DNA of 64,000 bases, taken from Limnohabitans sp. 63ED37-2 (GTDB taxonomy: Bacteria; Pseudomonadota; Gammaproteobacteria; Burkholderiales; Burkholderiaceae_C). Below are positions 8,637 to 17,337 of this stretch, piece after piece. Numbering within the stretch: the stretch's first letter is position 1; every line of letters starts with the position of its first letter. The position numbers and the translations under genes are program-made. The notes below the pieces were generated by a model. It had not been told where the DNA came from, searched no databases, and saw only the letters and a list, made by a program, of their open reading frames with translations. The DNA lies in the NCBI RefSeq assembly GCF_001412535.1, contig NZ_CP011774.1, positions 2,165,501 to 2,229,500 of the forward strand, written 5' to 3'.

Positions 8637-10379
8637 GTGAACCTGCCCACCCCCGCCATCGTTGCCCAAAGTGCCGTCCGCAGACTGCCGCGCTTGGCTT
8701 TGTTGTTGCTGTGCGTGTCCTACGTATTGGCCGGTTTTTGGGGGCGTGCGCCCTGGAAATCACAAGACCTGGAGTCCTTGGGTTACATGCTGCAACTGGC
8801 CCAGCCCGCACTGGGCGAGACGGCCAACTGGTTCAGGCCCAGTTTGCTGGGCCAATACGACCCGCAACTGGCTTTGCTGCCTTATTGGCTGGGCGCGGGT
8901 TTTATCGCTTGGGCGCCTCAGGGCTGGGAAGATGTGTTCGCACGGCTGCCCTTTGTGGGCATGTTGGGCCTGACGCTGGCCGCCACATGGTACGCCGTTT
9001 ACGCCCTCGCCCGCCACCCGGCTGCGCAGCCTGTGGCTTTTGCTTTTGGCGGCGAGGCCAAGCCAAGTGATTACGCCCGCGCCCTGGCCGACGGCAGCCT
9101 GCTGGCCTTGCTCGCCTGCCTGGGCCTGGCCCGGTTGGCGCACGAAGCCACGCCTGCGCTCAGCCAACTGTGCTTTGCATCGCTGATTTTTGTGGGCCTG
9201 TCCACCTTGCCGCGCTGGCGTGTGAAAAGTGGCTTGGCCGTGGGCCTGGGCATGTTGGGCTTGACGCTTTCGGGGGCACCTAGTGTGGCACTTTGGCTGG
9301 GTGTGGGCGGCTCGCTGATCCGCGCTGTGGCCCCCGTCGACCCGGCACAGGGCCGCATGCGCATGCTCGACCTGGGGCTGTTGGCTTTGCTGTGCTTGTT
9401 GTGCGTCACCACCGCGGGCGCACTCGATTTGTGGCGCTGGCGAGTGGTGCCACACGAGATGGTAGACGTGCACATCCTGGGCAAGTTGATGCTGTGGTTC
9501 ACCTGGCCAGCTTGGCCTTTGGCGCTGTGGTCCTTGTGGCGCTGGCGGGCACAACTGAGCCGAGCCTGGCGCTACCCGCACCTGGCCTTGCCTTTGTGGT
9601 TTGTGGCCGTCACGGTCGGGGCCACCTGGTTGACCGGCTTGTCAGACCGGGCTTTGCTCCTTGCGCTGCCCGGCATTGCCGCTTTGGCCGCCTTTGCACT
9701 GCCCACCCTGCGGCGCAGTCTGGGCGCCTTGATCGACTGGTTCACCCTGCTGTTTTTCAGTTTTTGTTCGCTCGCCATTTGGGTGGTTTGGGTGGCCATG
9801 CAAACAGGCTTTCCGGCCAAACCAGCGGCCAACGTGGCCAAGTTGGCCCCGGGGTTTTTGCCGGAGTTTTCTGCCCTGGCTTTTGGTTTGGGCTTGCTGG
9901 CCACGCTGGCCTGGGCTTGGTTGGTCAAGTGGCGCATTGGCAGCCACCGCGCTGCGCTCTGGAAGAGCATGATCTTGCCCGCATCTGGCGCGGTACTGTG
10001 CTGGCTGCTGCTCATGAGCCTGTGGTTGCCCTTGCTCAACTTTGCCCGCAGCTACGGCCCCACGGTGCAAAAAGTGCAAGTCGTGACCGGTACCGCCTCA
10101 TGCTTGCAATACGCTGGCATCAGCCAGGCGCAGGGCGCGGCTTTGTTGTTTCATGCGCAGGTGCGCCTGCAAGCGGCCACCACGCCCAGTGCCGAGTGTC
10201 CCTGGCTGGTCATGGACGAAAAGAACCTGCCCTTGTTGGAAGACCGCCTCCAGGACCTGGGCTGGACGCTTGAAGCGACCGCTGCCCGACTGGGGGAGCG
10301 CAGCGACCGCCTGATGATCTTCCGACCCGCGCAGCCGATCCAAGACACACCCGCCTTGCCAGAACCGGCCAAGAACTGA
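8637..10379 (+). CDS. polytopic membrane glycosyltransferase-like protein (GT39/ArnT-like)
   Basis: A 580-residue protein with about 11-12 hydrophobic segments and a C-terminal soluble tail from about residue 480. The short first loop after TM1 (GFWGRAPWKSQDLESLGY) resembles the acidic catalytic loop of GT39/ArnT glycosyltransferases that use polyprenyl-phosphate sugars; the Asp-Leu-Glu there could be the catalytic acidic pair. The acceptor is unknown. The start is a GTG at 8637, with no better start close by. It is followed after 3 bp by the MATE gene, so the two are translated from one mRNA and may handle the same envelope molecule. Confidence 0.6.
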   Translation: MNLPTPAIVAQSAVRRLPRLALLLLCVSYVLAGFWGRAPWKSQDLESLGYMLQLAQPALGETANWFRPSLLGQYDPQLALLPYWLGAGFIAWAPQGWEDVFARLPFVGMLGLTLAATWYAVYALARHPAAQPVAFAFGGEAKPSDYARALADGSLLALLACLGLARLAHEATPALSQLCFASLIFVGLSTLPRWRVKSGLAVGLGMLGLTLSGAPSVALWLGVGGSLIRAVAPVDPAQGRMRMLDLGLLALLCLLCVTTAGALDLWRWRVVPHEMVDVHILGKLMLWFTWPAWPLALWSLWRWRAQLSRAWRYPHLALPLWFVAVTVGATWLTGLSDRALLLALPGIAALAAFALPTLRRSLGALIDWFTLLFFSFCSLAIWVVWVAMQTGFPAKPAANVAKLAPGFLPEFSALAFGLGLLATLAWAWLVKWRIGSHRAALWKSMILPASGAVLCWLLLMSLWLPLLNFARSYGPTVQKVQVVTGTASCLQYAGISQAQGAALLFHAQVRLQAATTPSAECPWLVMDEKNLPLLEDRLQDLGWTLEATAARLGERSDRLMIFRPAQPIQDTPALPEPAKN

Positions 10380-10382
10380 GCC

Positions 10383-11753
10383 ATGTCTGAGCTGCGCACC
10401 ATCGCCCGCCATGCAGGCACCGTGCTGGTCGGGCAGCTGGCCGTCATGGCCTTTGGCGTGGCCGACACGGTGATTGCCGGGCGCTACAGCCCGCATGCGC
10501 TGGCTGTGCTGTCGCTGGCCTCGTCCATCTACATCAGCATTTATGTGGCGCTCAACGGCATGCTGCAAGCTTTGCTGCCGGTCTGGGCCGAGCTGCATGG
10601 CGGCAACCGACACGCTGAAATCGGGCGCTCGGTGCGCCAAGCGCTCTACATCTCGGCGGGCGCAGCGGCCCTGGGCATCACCGGTTTGTGGTTCCCAGAC
10701 CCTTGGCTGTCTTGGACCCAAGTGCCCACCGAACTGTGGCCCGATGTGCGGGCCTATTTGCGCGTGTTGGCCCTGGCGCTGGTGCCTTCCTTGCTCTTTC
10801 GCATGTACAGCACGCTCAACCAAAGCCTGGGCTACCCGCGCTTGGTGACCTGGCTGCAAGCGGGAGCGCTGTTGGTGAAGATTCCTTTGTCGGTGCTGCT
10901 GACCTTTGGCGCAGGCGATGTGCCAGGCATGGGCGTGGTGGGCTGCGCTTGGGCCACGCTGGCCGTCAACAGCTTGATGCTGCTCACCGGGCTGTGGCTT
11001 TTGCGCACGCAAGACATTTACCGCCCCTATCGGCTGTGGCGTCTGCCCGAAAGACCCCAGTGGTCGGTGCTGCAACACTTTTTGCGCTTGGGCGTGCCCG
11101 CTGGGCTGTCCATCATGGTGGAGGTCACGTCCTTTACTTTGATGGCCTTGTTCATTGCCCGCTTGGGCGCTGTGGCATCGGCCAGCCATCAGATTGCGGC
11201 CAGCTTGGCCGCCGTGCTGTACATGGTGCCTCTGGCCTTGGGCATTGCCAGCAGCGCCCGCACGGGTTATTGGTTGGGCGCTGGCCAACCCCACCGCGCT
11301 CGGCAAGCGGCGGGGCTGGGCATCAGCCTGGCCATCGGCGCGGCGGTGCTGTGCGCTGCGGCCTTGCTGCTGGGCCGCGAGGCGATCGCCCACGCCTTCA
11401 CCAACGACCCGATGGTGGCCCAAACCGCCATGGTGTGGCTCGCCTGGGTGGCGGTCTACCACCTGGCCGATGCGGTGCAAGCGGTCTGCGCATTTTTGCT
11501 GCGCTGCTACCGCATCACCATCGCGCCGCTGCTGATCTACACCGCCTTTTTGTGGGGCTTTGGCTTGTATGGCGGCTACCTGTGGGCCTACGAAGATTCA
11601 GTGCTGAGCGGCTGGCTGCAGTGGACCGGCCGCCCGGCCGTGGACACCTTCTGGATCAGCAGCAGCCTGGCCTTGGCTGCGGTGTCGGTGCTGTTTGCGG
11701 CGCTGGTGTGGCAGGTCTCGCGGCCTGTGAACCTCACAAGCGCCGTGGATTAA
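10383..11753 (+). CDS. MATE-family efflux transporter
   Basis: A 456-residue, 12-TM multidrug and toxin extrusion transporter of the NorM type. Typical features are the opening helix (GQLAVMAFGVADTVIAG), the repeated two-lobed arrangement and SMYSTLNQSLGYP-like loop sequence in the first lobe. MATE proteins exchange Na+ or H+ for cationic drugs or metabolites. It sits 3 bp after the GT39-like gene and 78 bp before ppk2, whose own Pho box lies in that gap. Confidence 0.9.
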   Translation: MSELRTIARHAGTVLVGQLAVMAFGVADTVIAGRYSPHALAVLSLASSIYISIYVALNGMLQALLPVWAELHGGNRHAEIGRSVRQALYISAGAAALGITGLWFPDPWLSWTQVPTELWPDVRAYLRVLALALVPSLLFRMYSTLNQSLGYPRLVTWLQAGALLVKIPLSVLLTFGAGDVPGMGVVGCAWATLAVNSLMLLTGLWLLRTQDIYRPYRLWRLPERPQWSVLQHFLRLGVPAGLSIMVEVTSFTLMALFIARLGAVASASHQIAASLAAVLYMVPLALGIASSARTGYWLGAGQPHRARQAAGLGISLAIGAAVLCAAALLLGREAIAHAFTNDPMVAQTAMVWLAWVAVYHLADAVQAVCAFLLRCYRITIAPLLIYTAFLWGFGLYGGYLWAYEDSVLSGWLQWTGRPAVDTFWISSSLALAAVSVLFAALVWQVSRPVNLTSAVD

Positions 11754-11771
11754 GACTCTCTGCAGGGAATG

Positions 11772-11789
11772 CGGTCATCAAGGATTCAC
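11772..11789 (+). promoter_or_regulatory. candidate PhoB box upstream of ppk2
   Basis: Half-sites CGGTCAT (11772) and GATTCAC (11783) are exactly 11 bp apart, 43 bp before the ppk2 ATG. The match to CTGTCAY is moderate. Confidence 0.5.
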
Positions 11790-11831
11790 AAAACACAATG
11801 ACAGTGGGGGTTTTTGATGTTTTGAATCGAC

Positions 11832-12740
11832 ATGACAACCCCGAACGCCATCGACGAAGCCCAAATGCGCCAGCTGCGCGAAGACCTGCTGGACAGCATG
11901 GACGAAGAACTGGAATTGGAGCTCGACGACCGTTGGGGCACTGATGCTGCGACCAACGCGGCCCAAGCCGGCGAGCGCATCCGTTACTTTCGCGAACTGC
12001 TGCGCTTGCAGTCCGAGCTGGTGATGCTGCAAGACTGGGTGGTCAAAACGGGCCACCGCATGGTCATCCTGTTTGAGGGCCGCGATGCAGCTGGCAAAGG
12101 CGGCGTGATCAAACGCATCACCCAGCGCCTGAACCCGCGCGTTTGCCGCGTGGCCGCCCTGCCCGCGCCCAACGACCGCGAGAAAACCCAGTGGTACTTT
12201 CAGCGCTACATCTCGCACCTTCCGGCCGCAGGCGAAATTGTGCTGTTTGACCGCAGCTGGTACAACCGCGCTGGCGTCGAAAAAGTCATGGGCTTTTGCA
12301 ACGACGAGGAATACGAAGAGTTTTTCCGCTCGGTGCCCGAGTTCGAAAAAATGCTGGTGCGCAGCGGCATTCAGCTGGTCAAGTACTGGTTCTCCATCAC
12401 CGACGATGAGCAACATGCCCGCTTTTTGGGCCGCATCCACGACCCGCTCAAGCAGTGGAAGCTCAGCCCCATGGACCTGGAAAGCCGCCGCCGTTGGGAA
12501 GACTACACCCGCGCCAAAGAAACCATGATCGAGCGCACCCACATTCCAGAAGCACCTTGGTGGGTGGTGCAGGCGGTCGACAAGAAAAAGGCCCGCCTCA
12601 ATTGCATCGACCACTTGCTGGGCATGGTGCCCTACCACGAGGTCGAGCACCCCCAAGTGGAACTGCCAGGGCGGGTGCGCAACCCGGACTACATCCGCCA
12701 CCCGGTGCCAGCCGAGATGATCGTGCCCGAGAAATACTGA
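11832..12740 (+). CDS. ppk2: polyphosphate kinase 2
   Basis: A 302-residue class I PPK2. It shows the P-loop FEGRDAAGKGG, the lid and Walker B region (DRSWYNRAGVEKVMGF) and the family segment RRRWEDYTRAKE. PPK2 enzymes mainly use polyphosphate to phosphorylate ADP or GDP, and also catalyse the reverse reaction. An N-terminal acidic stretch (about 20-35) precedes the kinase core. A candidate PhoB box upstream and the ppx and ppk1 genes further along suggest polyphosphate turnover is tied to phosphate supply. A terminator follows. Confidence 0.95.
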   Translation: MTTPNAIDEAQMRQLREDLLDSMDEELELELDDRWGTDAATNAAQAGERIRYFRELLRLQSELVMLQDWVVKTGHRMVILFEGRDAAGKGGVIKRITQRLNPRVCRVAALPAPNDREKTQWYFQRYISHLPAAGEIVLFDRSWYNRAGVEKVMGFCNDEEYEEFFRSVPEFEKMLVRSGIQLVKYWFSITDDEQHARFLGRIHDPLKQWKLSPMDLESRRRWEDYTRAKETMIERTHIPEAPWWVVQAVDKKKARLNCIDHLLGMVPYHEVEHPQVELPGRVRNPDYIRHPVPAEMIVPEKY

Positions 12741-12758
12741 ACGCGTTCCCTCCAGATC

Positions 12759-12787
12759 AACAGGCCCGCATGACGGGCCTGTTTTTT
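12759..12787 (+). terminator. intrinsic terminator of ppk2
   Basis: Arms AACAGGCCCG and CGGGCCTGTT with a 5-base loop, then TTTTTCTT. It separates ppk2 from the convergent psd gene. Confidence 0.85.
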
Positions 12788-12805
12788 CTTAACCGTCAGC
12801 CTGGC

Positions 12806-13684
12806 TCAAGTGATCTTGAGCAAGGCTTGACCCATGCGAATCTGCACACCGGGCGCAATGCCATCAGCCAAAGCAAAGCCCTTCGGTACAAACACCAAAA
12901 TGGTCGAGCCATGCTCGAACCAGCCCATTTCTTGGCCCTTGGCATAGACCGCATCACAAGGCATTTCGTTCGGGCCTTGGTAGCGCAAATTCAACAACAC
13001 ATCGACGGCATGAAAACGCATGCTGGCCACCAACACTGCTGCCACAGGCACGATCAAAAAGGGCACGCCCTCTTGCGTTTGCATGTGCAACACCGCCCGT
13101 TCGTTTTTACAAAACAACTCTTGTACGCGCTTTAAAGCCACCGGGTTCACATTCCAGGTGTCCCCGGAGATGTAGGTCACATGCTGCAGCTGCACATCGT
13201 GCGGTGCGTGAAAGCGGTGGTACATGCTGCTGGTCAGACGCAAGGTGATGTAGGTTCCCCCCTCCAGCGCGGCAGGCCAATGATGACAGCGCTCTGAGGT
13301 GCCTAGCAAGGTCTGCAGCTGGTAAGGAAAACCTTTGGCCTGAAACACCTGGCCCTGTGTGATGGTGCCGCAGGCCCCCACAATGGCGTCACAAGGCGAT
13401 GTCATGAACGCAGGGTCCGGGTTGACGACCCGTGCACCGGGCAACAATTCGCGCGTGAAACAAGCGTGCAAGCTGTCAAATTTTTTGAGCTTGGCATCGC
13501 TCAAATCCAGATCACTGAACCAACCCCACACCGCCATCGACGACTTCACGACCCAGGGGTGTTTGATTTGACTCCACCACCCCATGAAGCGGGTCAGGGT
13601 GATGCGCGGGATGCGGTTGGTGAGCAAGAAATTCAGGTCTTCTTGCAGTATCCACTTTTGGAAATGTTGGCGAATCTTCATCAT
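12806..13684 (-). CDS. psd: phosphatidylserine decarboxylase proenzyme-like
   Basis: A 292-residue PSD-family protein. Conserved features are SPCDA(I/V), the MYHRFHAP active-site stretch, and the self-cleavage site near the C-terminus, here HGST (family usually LGST or GGST). The Ser would become the pyruvoyl group. The known reaction turns phosphatidylserine into phosphatidylethanolamine in the inner membrane, but PSD relatives decarboxylate other amino acids too. The start is the ATG at 13684; a TTG at 13696 is less likely. It diverges from the class III aminotransferase gene, with only 52 bp between starts. It may be a second, dedicated decarboxylase rather than the housekeeping one; that is inference from context. 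Confidence 0.85.
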   Translation of the reverse strand: MMKIRQHFQKWILQEDLNFLLTNRIPRITLTRFMGWWSQIKHPWVVKSSMAVWGWFSDLDLSDAKLKKFDSLHACFTRELLPGARVVNPDPAFMTSPCDAIVGACGTITQGQVFQAKGFPYQLQTLLGTSERCHHWPAALEGGTYITLRLTSSMYHRFHAPHDVQLQHVTYISGDTWNVNPVALKRVQELFCKNERAVLHMQTQEGVPFLIVPVAAVLVASMRFHAVDVLLNLRYQGPNEMPCDAVYAKGQEMGWFEHGSTILVFVPKGFALADGIAPGVQIRMGQALLKIT

Positions 13685-13685
13685 G

Positions 13686-13724
13686 TTGTCACTCAATTTG
13701 AATAAAAAGAAATTTTGTTGTCAC
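13686..13724. promoter_or_regulatory. divergent psd / aminotransferase promoter with two TTGTCAC copies
   Basis: TGTTGTCAC occurs twice, at 13684 and 13716, in the short gap between the two divergent starts. Each contains a good PhoB half-site (TTGTCAC), but the partner 11 bp away is poor (TTTGAAT for the first). This is a weak Pho-box candidate. Confidence 0.3.
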
Positions 13725-13736
13725 AAGGAAATTGCA

Positions 13737-15368
13737 GTGAACCCCACTTGGATCAGTTTGGGCGTCCTGGCCGCTTTGGCCCCGAGCCTGCATCGGCGCA
13801 TTCAACTCTCCCGGGCCAAACACCGCTCTTTGGCAGGCCACTCGCGCATGGCCAAGCGACTGGCCCGCTGGCTGCCGGGTTACAGCTTCGACGAGGCTGA
13901 GTTTTTTGGCTGTGATGGCGCTCCGAGCGACATTCAGGCGCAACGCCGTGCGGCATTTTTTACTTTGGCCAACACGCTGCAAACGCGGCATCGTCTGAGC
14001 ATCGAGGCCACTGCTGCTGCACGCGAGAACATCTCGGACATGCAATTTGTCTCGGCCTACCGCGTGCCCTTCCAGTTCAGCCCGGTGGTGCGCGAGCACC
14101 TGAAAGTCGGCTCGTTTTGGCAGTCGGCCCAAGGCGTGCATGTCACAGACCTCGACGGCCAAAAGTTTTACGACCTCACCGGCTCTTATGGCGTGAACGT
14201 GTTCGGTGCCGATTTTTACAAACGCACCATGGCCGAGGGCATGGCCCGCACGCAAGCGCTGGGGCCAGTTCTGGGCTCTTACCACCCTGTGGTGGCTGAC
14301 AATGCCAACCGCCTCAAAGCCATTTCCGGATTGGACGAGGTGTCGTTCCATATGTCGGGCACCGAAGCCGTGATGCAGGCCGTGCGGCTGGCCCGCTACC
14401 ACACACGCCGCAAAAACATTGTGCGTTTTTGCGGGGCTTATCACGGCTGGTGGGAAGACGTGCAACCCGGTCCCGGCAACCCCATGCCCCCGCGCGAGAC
14501 CTACACCCTGAGTGATATGAGTGAGCGCAGCTTGCAAGTGTTGCGCAGCCGCAAGGACATCGCCTGTGTGCTGATCAACCCCTTGCAGGCCTTGCACACC
14601 AACACCAATGCGCCGGGCGACTCGACCTTGGTCGACAGCAGCCGCCGCGCCGCTTACGACCGCGCGGCCTACACCGCTTGGCTCCAAGCCTTGCGCCAAG
14701 TCTGCACCGAACGCGGCATTGCCCTGATTTTTGACGAAGTCTTTTTGGGCTTCAGGTTGGCAGCAGGCGGCGCACAAGCCTACTTTGGCGTACAGGCCGA
14801 CTTGGTCACCTATGGCAAAACACTGGGGGGTGGTTTTCCGGTGGGTGTGGTTTGTGGCAAGCGCGAATGGATGCGCCGCTTCGATGAAAAACGCCCTGCT
14901 GACATTTGCTTTGCACGAGGCACCTTCAACGCGCACCCTGCCGTCATGGGCGCCATGTCGGCATTTTTGGAGCAGTTGGAAACCCCTGAAGTCCAAGCCA
15001 TTTACCAGGGCCTGGATGAACGCTGGAACGCCCGTGCCGCGCTGTTCAACAGCACCATGCAAGCGCATGAACTGCCCTTGCAGGCAGCCAACATGTCGAG
15101 CGTCTGGACACTCTTTTACACGCAGCCCAGCCGGTACAACTGGATGCTGCAGTACTACCTCAGGCTGCATGGATTGGCGCTCAGTTGGGTGGGGACGGGC
15201 CGTTTGATCTTCAGTCTCAACTACAGCGATGCCGACTTTGAATCGGTGCTGCAGAAGTTTGTGCTGGCGGCCCAGCAAATGCGCCAAGACGGCTGGTGGT
15301 GGCATGCACCAGAGATCACCAACAAGTCCATCCGACGCCGCATCCTGAAAGAAACGCTGTTTCGCTGA
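13737..15368 (+). CDS. class III PLP-dependent aminotransferase (GSA-aminomutase-like)
   Basis: About 543 residues. I start it at the GTG at 13737 (VNPTWISLG), which has an AAGGAA ribosome-binding site; the longer frame runs back through psd. After a roughly 110-residue N-terminal extension beginning with a hydrophobic segment, a fold-type I domain carries SGTEAVMQAVRLAR, the Asp motif (IFDEVFLGFR) and the PLP Lys in YGKTLGGG. This is closest in feel to glutamate-1-semialdehyde aminomutases and the aminotransferase domains of natural-product enzymes. The hydrophobic N-terminus suggests membrane contact. Neighbours (psd, Mpo1-like, GT4) point to lipid metabolism. Substrate unknown. Confidence 0.8.
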   Translation: MNPTWISLGVLAALAPSLHRRIQLSRAKHRSLAGHSRMAKRLARWLPGYSFDEAEFFGCDGAPSDIQAQRRAAFFTLANTLQTRHRLSIEATAAARENISDMQFVSAYRVPFQFSPVVREHLKVGSFWQSAQGVHVTDLDGQKFYDLTGSYGVNVFGADFYKRTMAEGMARTQALGPVLGSYHPVVADNANRLKAISGLDEVSFHMSGTEAVMQAVRLARYHTRRKNIVRFCGAYHGWWEDVQPGPGNPMPPRETYTLSDMSERSLQVLRSRKDIACVLINPLQALHTNTNAPGDSTLVDSSRRAAYDRAAYTAWLQALRQVCTERGIALIFDEVFLGFRLAAGGAQAYFGVQADLVTYGKTLGGGFPVGVVCGKREWMRRFDEKRPADICFARGTFNAHPAVMGAMSAFLEQLETPEVQAIYQGLDERWNARAALFNSTMQAHELPLQAANMSSVWTLFYTQPSRYNWMLQYYLRLHGLALSWVGTGRLIFSLNYSDADFESVLQKFVLAAQQMRQDGWWWHAPEITNKSIRRRILKETLFR

Positions 15369-15376
15369 CAACTCAG

Positions 15377-15409
15377 CCCGGTTCACCTCTTTGAAGTGAA
15401 CCGGGTTTT
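15377..15409. terminator. bidirectional terminator between aminotransferase and Mpo1-like gene
   Basis: Arms CCCGGTTCAC and GTGAACCGGG with a 9-base loop, then TTTTG on the plus strand. It lies between two convergent genes. Confidence 0.8.
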
Positions 15410-15415
15410 GAACTT

Positions 15416-16057
15416 TCAGCGACCCGCGTGAAGCTTGCTGTCGGCGAAGCGCTCGCCTCGCAACAACTGCCAAGGTGCCTTGTGGTAAAGGTAAATGTCG
15501 TGGAAGGGATCGGTGATGATCTTGGTCATCCACACCAAACCGGTTTGCACGTCTTGCAGAAAAAACAAATGCACTGTGCGAAACAGCAAGGCCGCCACAC
15601 CCAGGTAAAGCCAGGCATAACCCACGGCACGTAAAAATTCAAACCAGGTCTCATGCACAGGCAGCAATCCCATGAAGCCGGGGTTCATGAAAATGGCCAA
15701 AGGCAACACGGCCCAGACACTCAGCAACACCACCTTGCGGCGCAAGTTGTAGCCCACCTTGATCTCTTCTTTGAAGTCATTGGTGGCCTCGTTGACATGG
15801 TCATAACCCAAGGGCTCAAAGAAAAAGTGACCGGCTTGTCGGGAGGTCATGGACACCATCCAGGCCAACAAAGCCGCCATGGCCGGGTCGATCCACAGCA
15901 TTCCGTAGGCCACCACAAAAGCCGAGGCACTGAGCAAATGCAAGGACTGGTTGATGCGGCAATGGTGGTAGTAACGGTGATCGTCCCAACGCTGAACTTC
16001 CAAAGCTTTCAAGAAATCTTTCACAAGCACCTCACTAGTTGAATGTGTGAAGATCAT
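15416..16057 (-). CDS. Mpo1/DUF962-like integral membrane protein
   Basis: About 213 residues with four to five hydrophobic segments. The N-terminal YYHHCRINQSLH and the later SRQAGHFFFEPLGYD resemble the His-containing signatures of the Mpo1 (DUF962) family, whose yeast member is an iron-dependent dioxygenase acting on 2-hydroxy fatty acids. If that holds, it would alter an acyl chain. The start is taken as the ATG at 16057; two TTG codons just upstream are in frame. A Pho box lies 11-29 bp upstream, shared back-to-back with that of the GT4 gene. The family call is by motif memory and needs a profile search. Confidence 0.55.
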   Translation of the reverse strand: MIFTHSTSEVLVKDFLKALEVQRWDDHRYYHHCRINQSLHLLSASAFVVAYGMLWIDPAMAALLAWMVSMTSRQAGHFFFEPLGYDHVNEATNDFKEEIKVGYNLRRKVVLLSVWAVLPLAIFMNPGFMGLLPVHETWFEFLRAVGYAWLYLGVAALLFRTVHLFFLQDVQTGLVWMTKIITDPFHDIYLYHKAPWQLLRGERFADSKLHAGR

Positions 16058-16067
16058 CAACAATTCG

Positions 16068-16086
16068 TGTGAAAAAACAATGACAT
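16068..16086 (-). promoter_or_regulatory. PhoB box for the Mpo1-like gene
   Basis: On the minus strand, ATGTCAT and TTTTCAC half-sites are 11 bp apart, directly upstream of the 16057 start. Five bases separate it from the oppositely oriented box of the GT4 gene. Confidence 0.65.
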
Positions 16087-16091
16087 GGCTT

Positions 16092-16109
16092 TTGTCATCA
16101 AACTGTTAA
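16092..16109 (+). promoter_or_regulatory. PhoB box for the GT4 gene
   Basis: TTGTCAT (16092) and CTGTTAA (16103) are 11 bp apart, close to the Escherichia coli consensus. The second half-site ends 22 bp before the ATG, which implies a very short leader. Confidence 0.7.
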
Positions 16110-16131
16110 AAGCTGCGTTCACGATAGGGCC

Positions 16132-17337
16132 ATGCTTGAATCAGACAACGCGTCCTATCTGGTCGAAAACATCGTTCCCGCCAATGCCCCCTTGCGCATT
16201 GCGGTGGTGACTGAAACCTGGCCACCCGAGGTCAATGGCGTTGCACTGACCCTGTCGCGTTTGATCCAGGAGCTGAGTCAACGCCAACACACCATCCAGC
16301 TCATCCGTCCACGACAAGACCGCCACGAAACCGAAAGCCATCGTGAAGGCTGGAGTGAGCTGCTGCTCAAAGGCATGCCCATCCCTCGCTATCCACAGCT
16401 CAAGCTGGGTTTTCCCAGCAAGAAGTCCTTGATACAGGCCTGGACCCAACAAAGGCCTGACTTGGTGCACATCGCCACCGAGGGGCCATTGGGCTGGTCC
16501 GCCCTGCAAGCGGCCCGGGTCTTGCGTTTGCCCGTCACCTCTGACTTCAGAACCAATTTCCAAAGCTACAGCAAACACTATGGCGTCGGTTGGTTGCAAA
16601 AACCCATCGTGGCGTACTTGCGCAAATTTCACAACCGCACCTTGTGCACCATGGTGCCCACCCAGGCCATGCACGACCAGCTCAAACTCTTGGGGTTCAA
16701 CAACCTCCAGGTGGTGGCACGCGGCGTGGACACCCAGCTTTTTACCCCTAACAAACGCAGTCCCAGCTTGCGCAGCCAATGGCAAGTGGATGACAAAACG
16801 GTGGTCATCTTGTCGGTGGGGCGCTTGGCGGCTGAGAAAAATCTGGACTTGACGGTCAACACCTACCAAGTTTTGAAGCAAAACAAGCGCCCAGTCCGGC
16901 TTGTTTTCTGCGGCGATGGCCCTTACCGCGCCAAACTGCAGGCCGACTGCCCGGACGCGATTTTTATGGGCATGGCCACACATTCACAACTGGCCGTGGC
17001 TTACGCCAGTGCCGATCTGTTTGTCTTTCCCAGCTTGACCGAAACATTTGGCAATGTGACCTTGGAAGCACTGGCCAGCGGCACCCCAGTCCTAGCCTTT
17101 GATTGTGCTGCCGCCAAAGAAGTCATCAAAGACGAGCACAACGGTTGGCTCGTTCCTGGCGAAGACGCCCAACGTTTTGTTTTGCGTGCTTTGGCCATCA
17201 CCCAAAATGCGTCGACTTTGAGAGCGGCACAACAGAACGCAGCCAGCAGCATTCAAAAATGGGAGTGGTCCAGCATCGCCACCCAAGTGGAAAACATGTT
17301 CCGAAGGGTCTTGTCAACGGAGTCAGTTGAGCGTTGA
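16132..17337 (+). CDS. GT4 glycosyltransferase, probable glycolipid synthase
   Basis: A 401-residue GT-B enzyme. The N-domain opens VVTETWPPEVNGVA, as in diacylglycerol glycosyltransferases and MgtA-like mannosyltransferases. The C-domain has the donor-binding E(x7)E motif (FPSLTETFGNVTLEALASG). It acts at the inner leaflet, moving a sugar from a nucleotide donor to a lipid or glycan. The Pho box and the neighbouring UDP-glucose dehydrogenase suggest a role in making glucuronosyl- or glucosyl-diacylglycerol under phosphate starvation, which is inference. Its stop overlaps the convergent lplT stop by 15 bp. It is a paralogue of the GT4 at 50.4 kb. Confidence 0.82.
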   Translation: MLESDNASYLVENIVPANAPLRIAVVTETWPPEVNGVALTLSRLIQELSQRQHTIQLIRPRQDRHETESHREGWSELLLKGMPIPRYPQLKLGFPSKKSLIQAWTQQRPDLVHIATEGPLGWSALQAARVLRLPVTSDFRTNFQSYSKHYGVGWLQKPIVAYLRKFHNRTLCTMVPTQAMHDQLKLLGFNNLQVVARGVDTQLFTPNKRSPSLRSQWQVDDKTVVILSVGRLAAEKNLDLTVNTYQVLKQNKRPVRLVFCGDGPYRAKLQADCPDAIFMGMATHSQLAVAYASADLFVFPSLTETFGNVTLEALASGTPVLAFDCAAAKEVIKDEHNGWLVPGEDAQRFVLRALAITQNASTLRAAQQNAASSIQKWEWSSIATQVENMFRRVLSTESVER

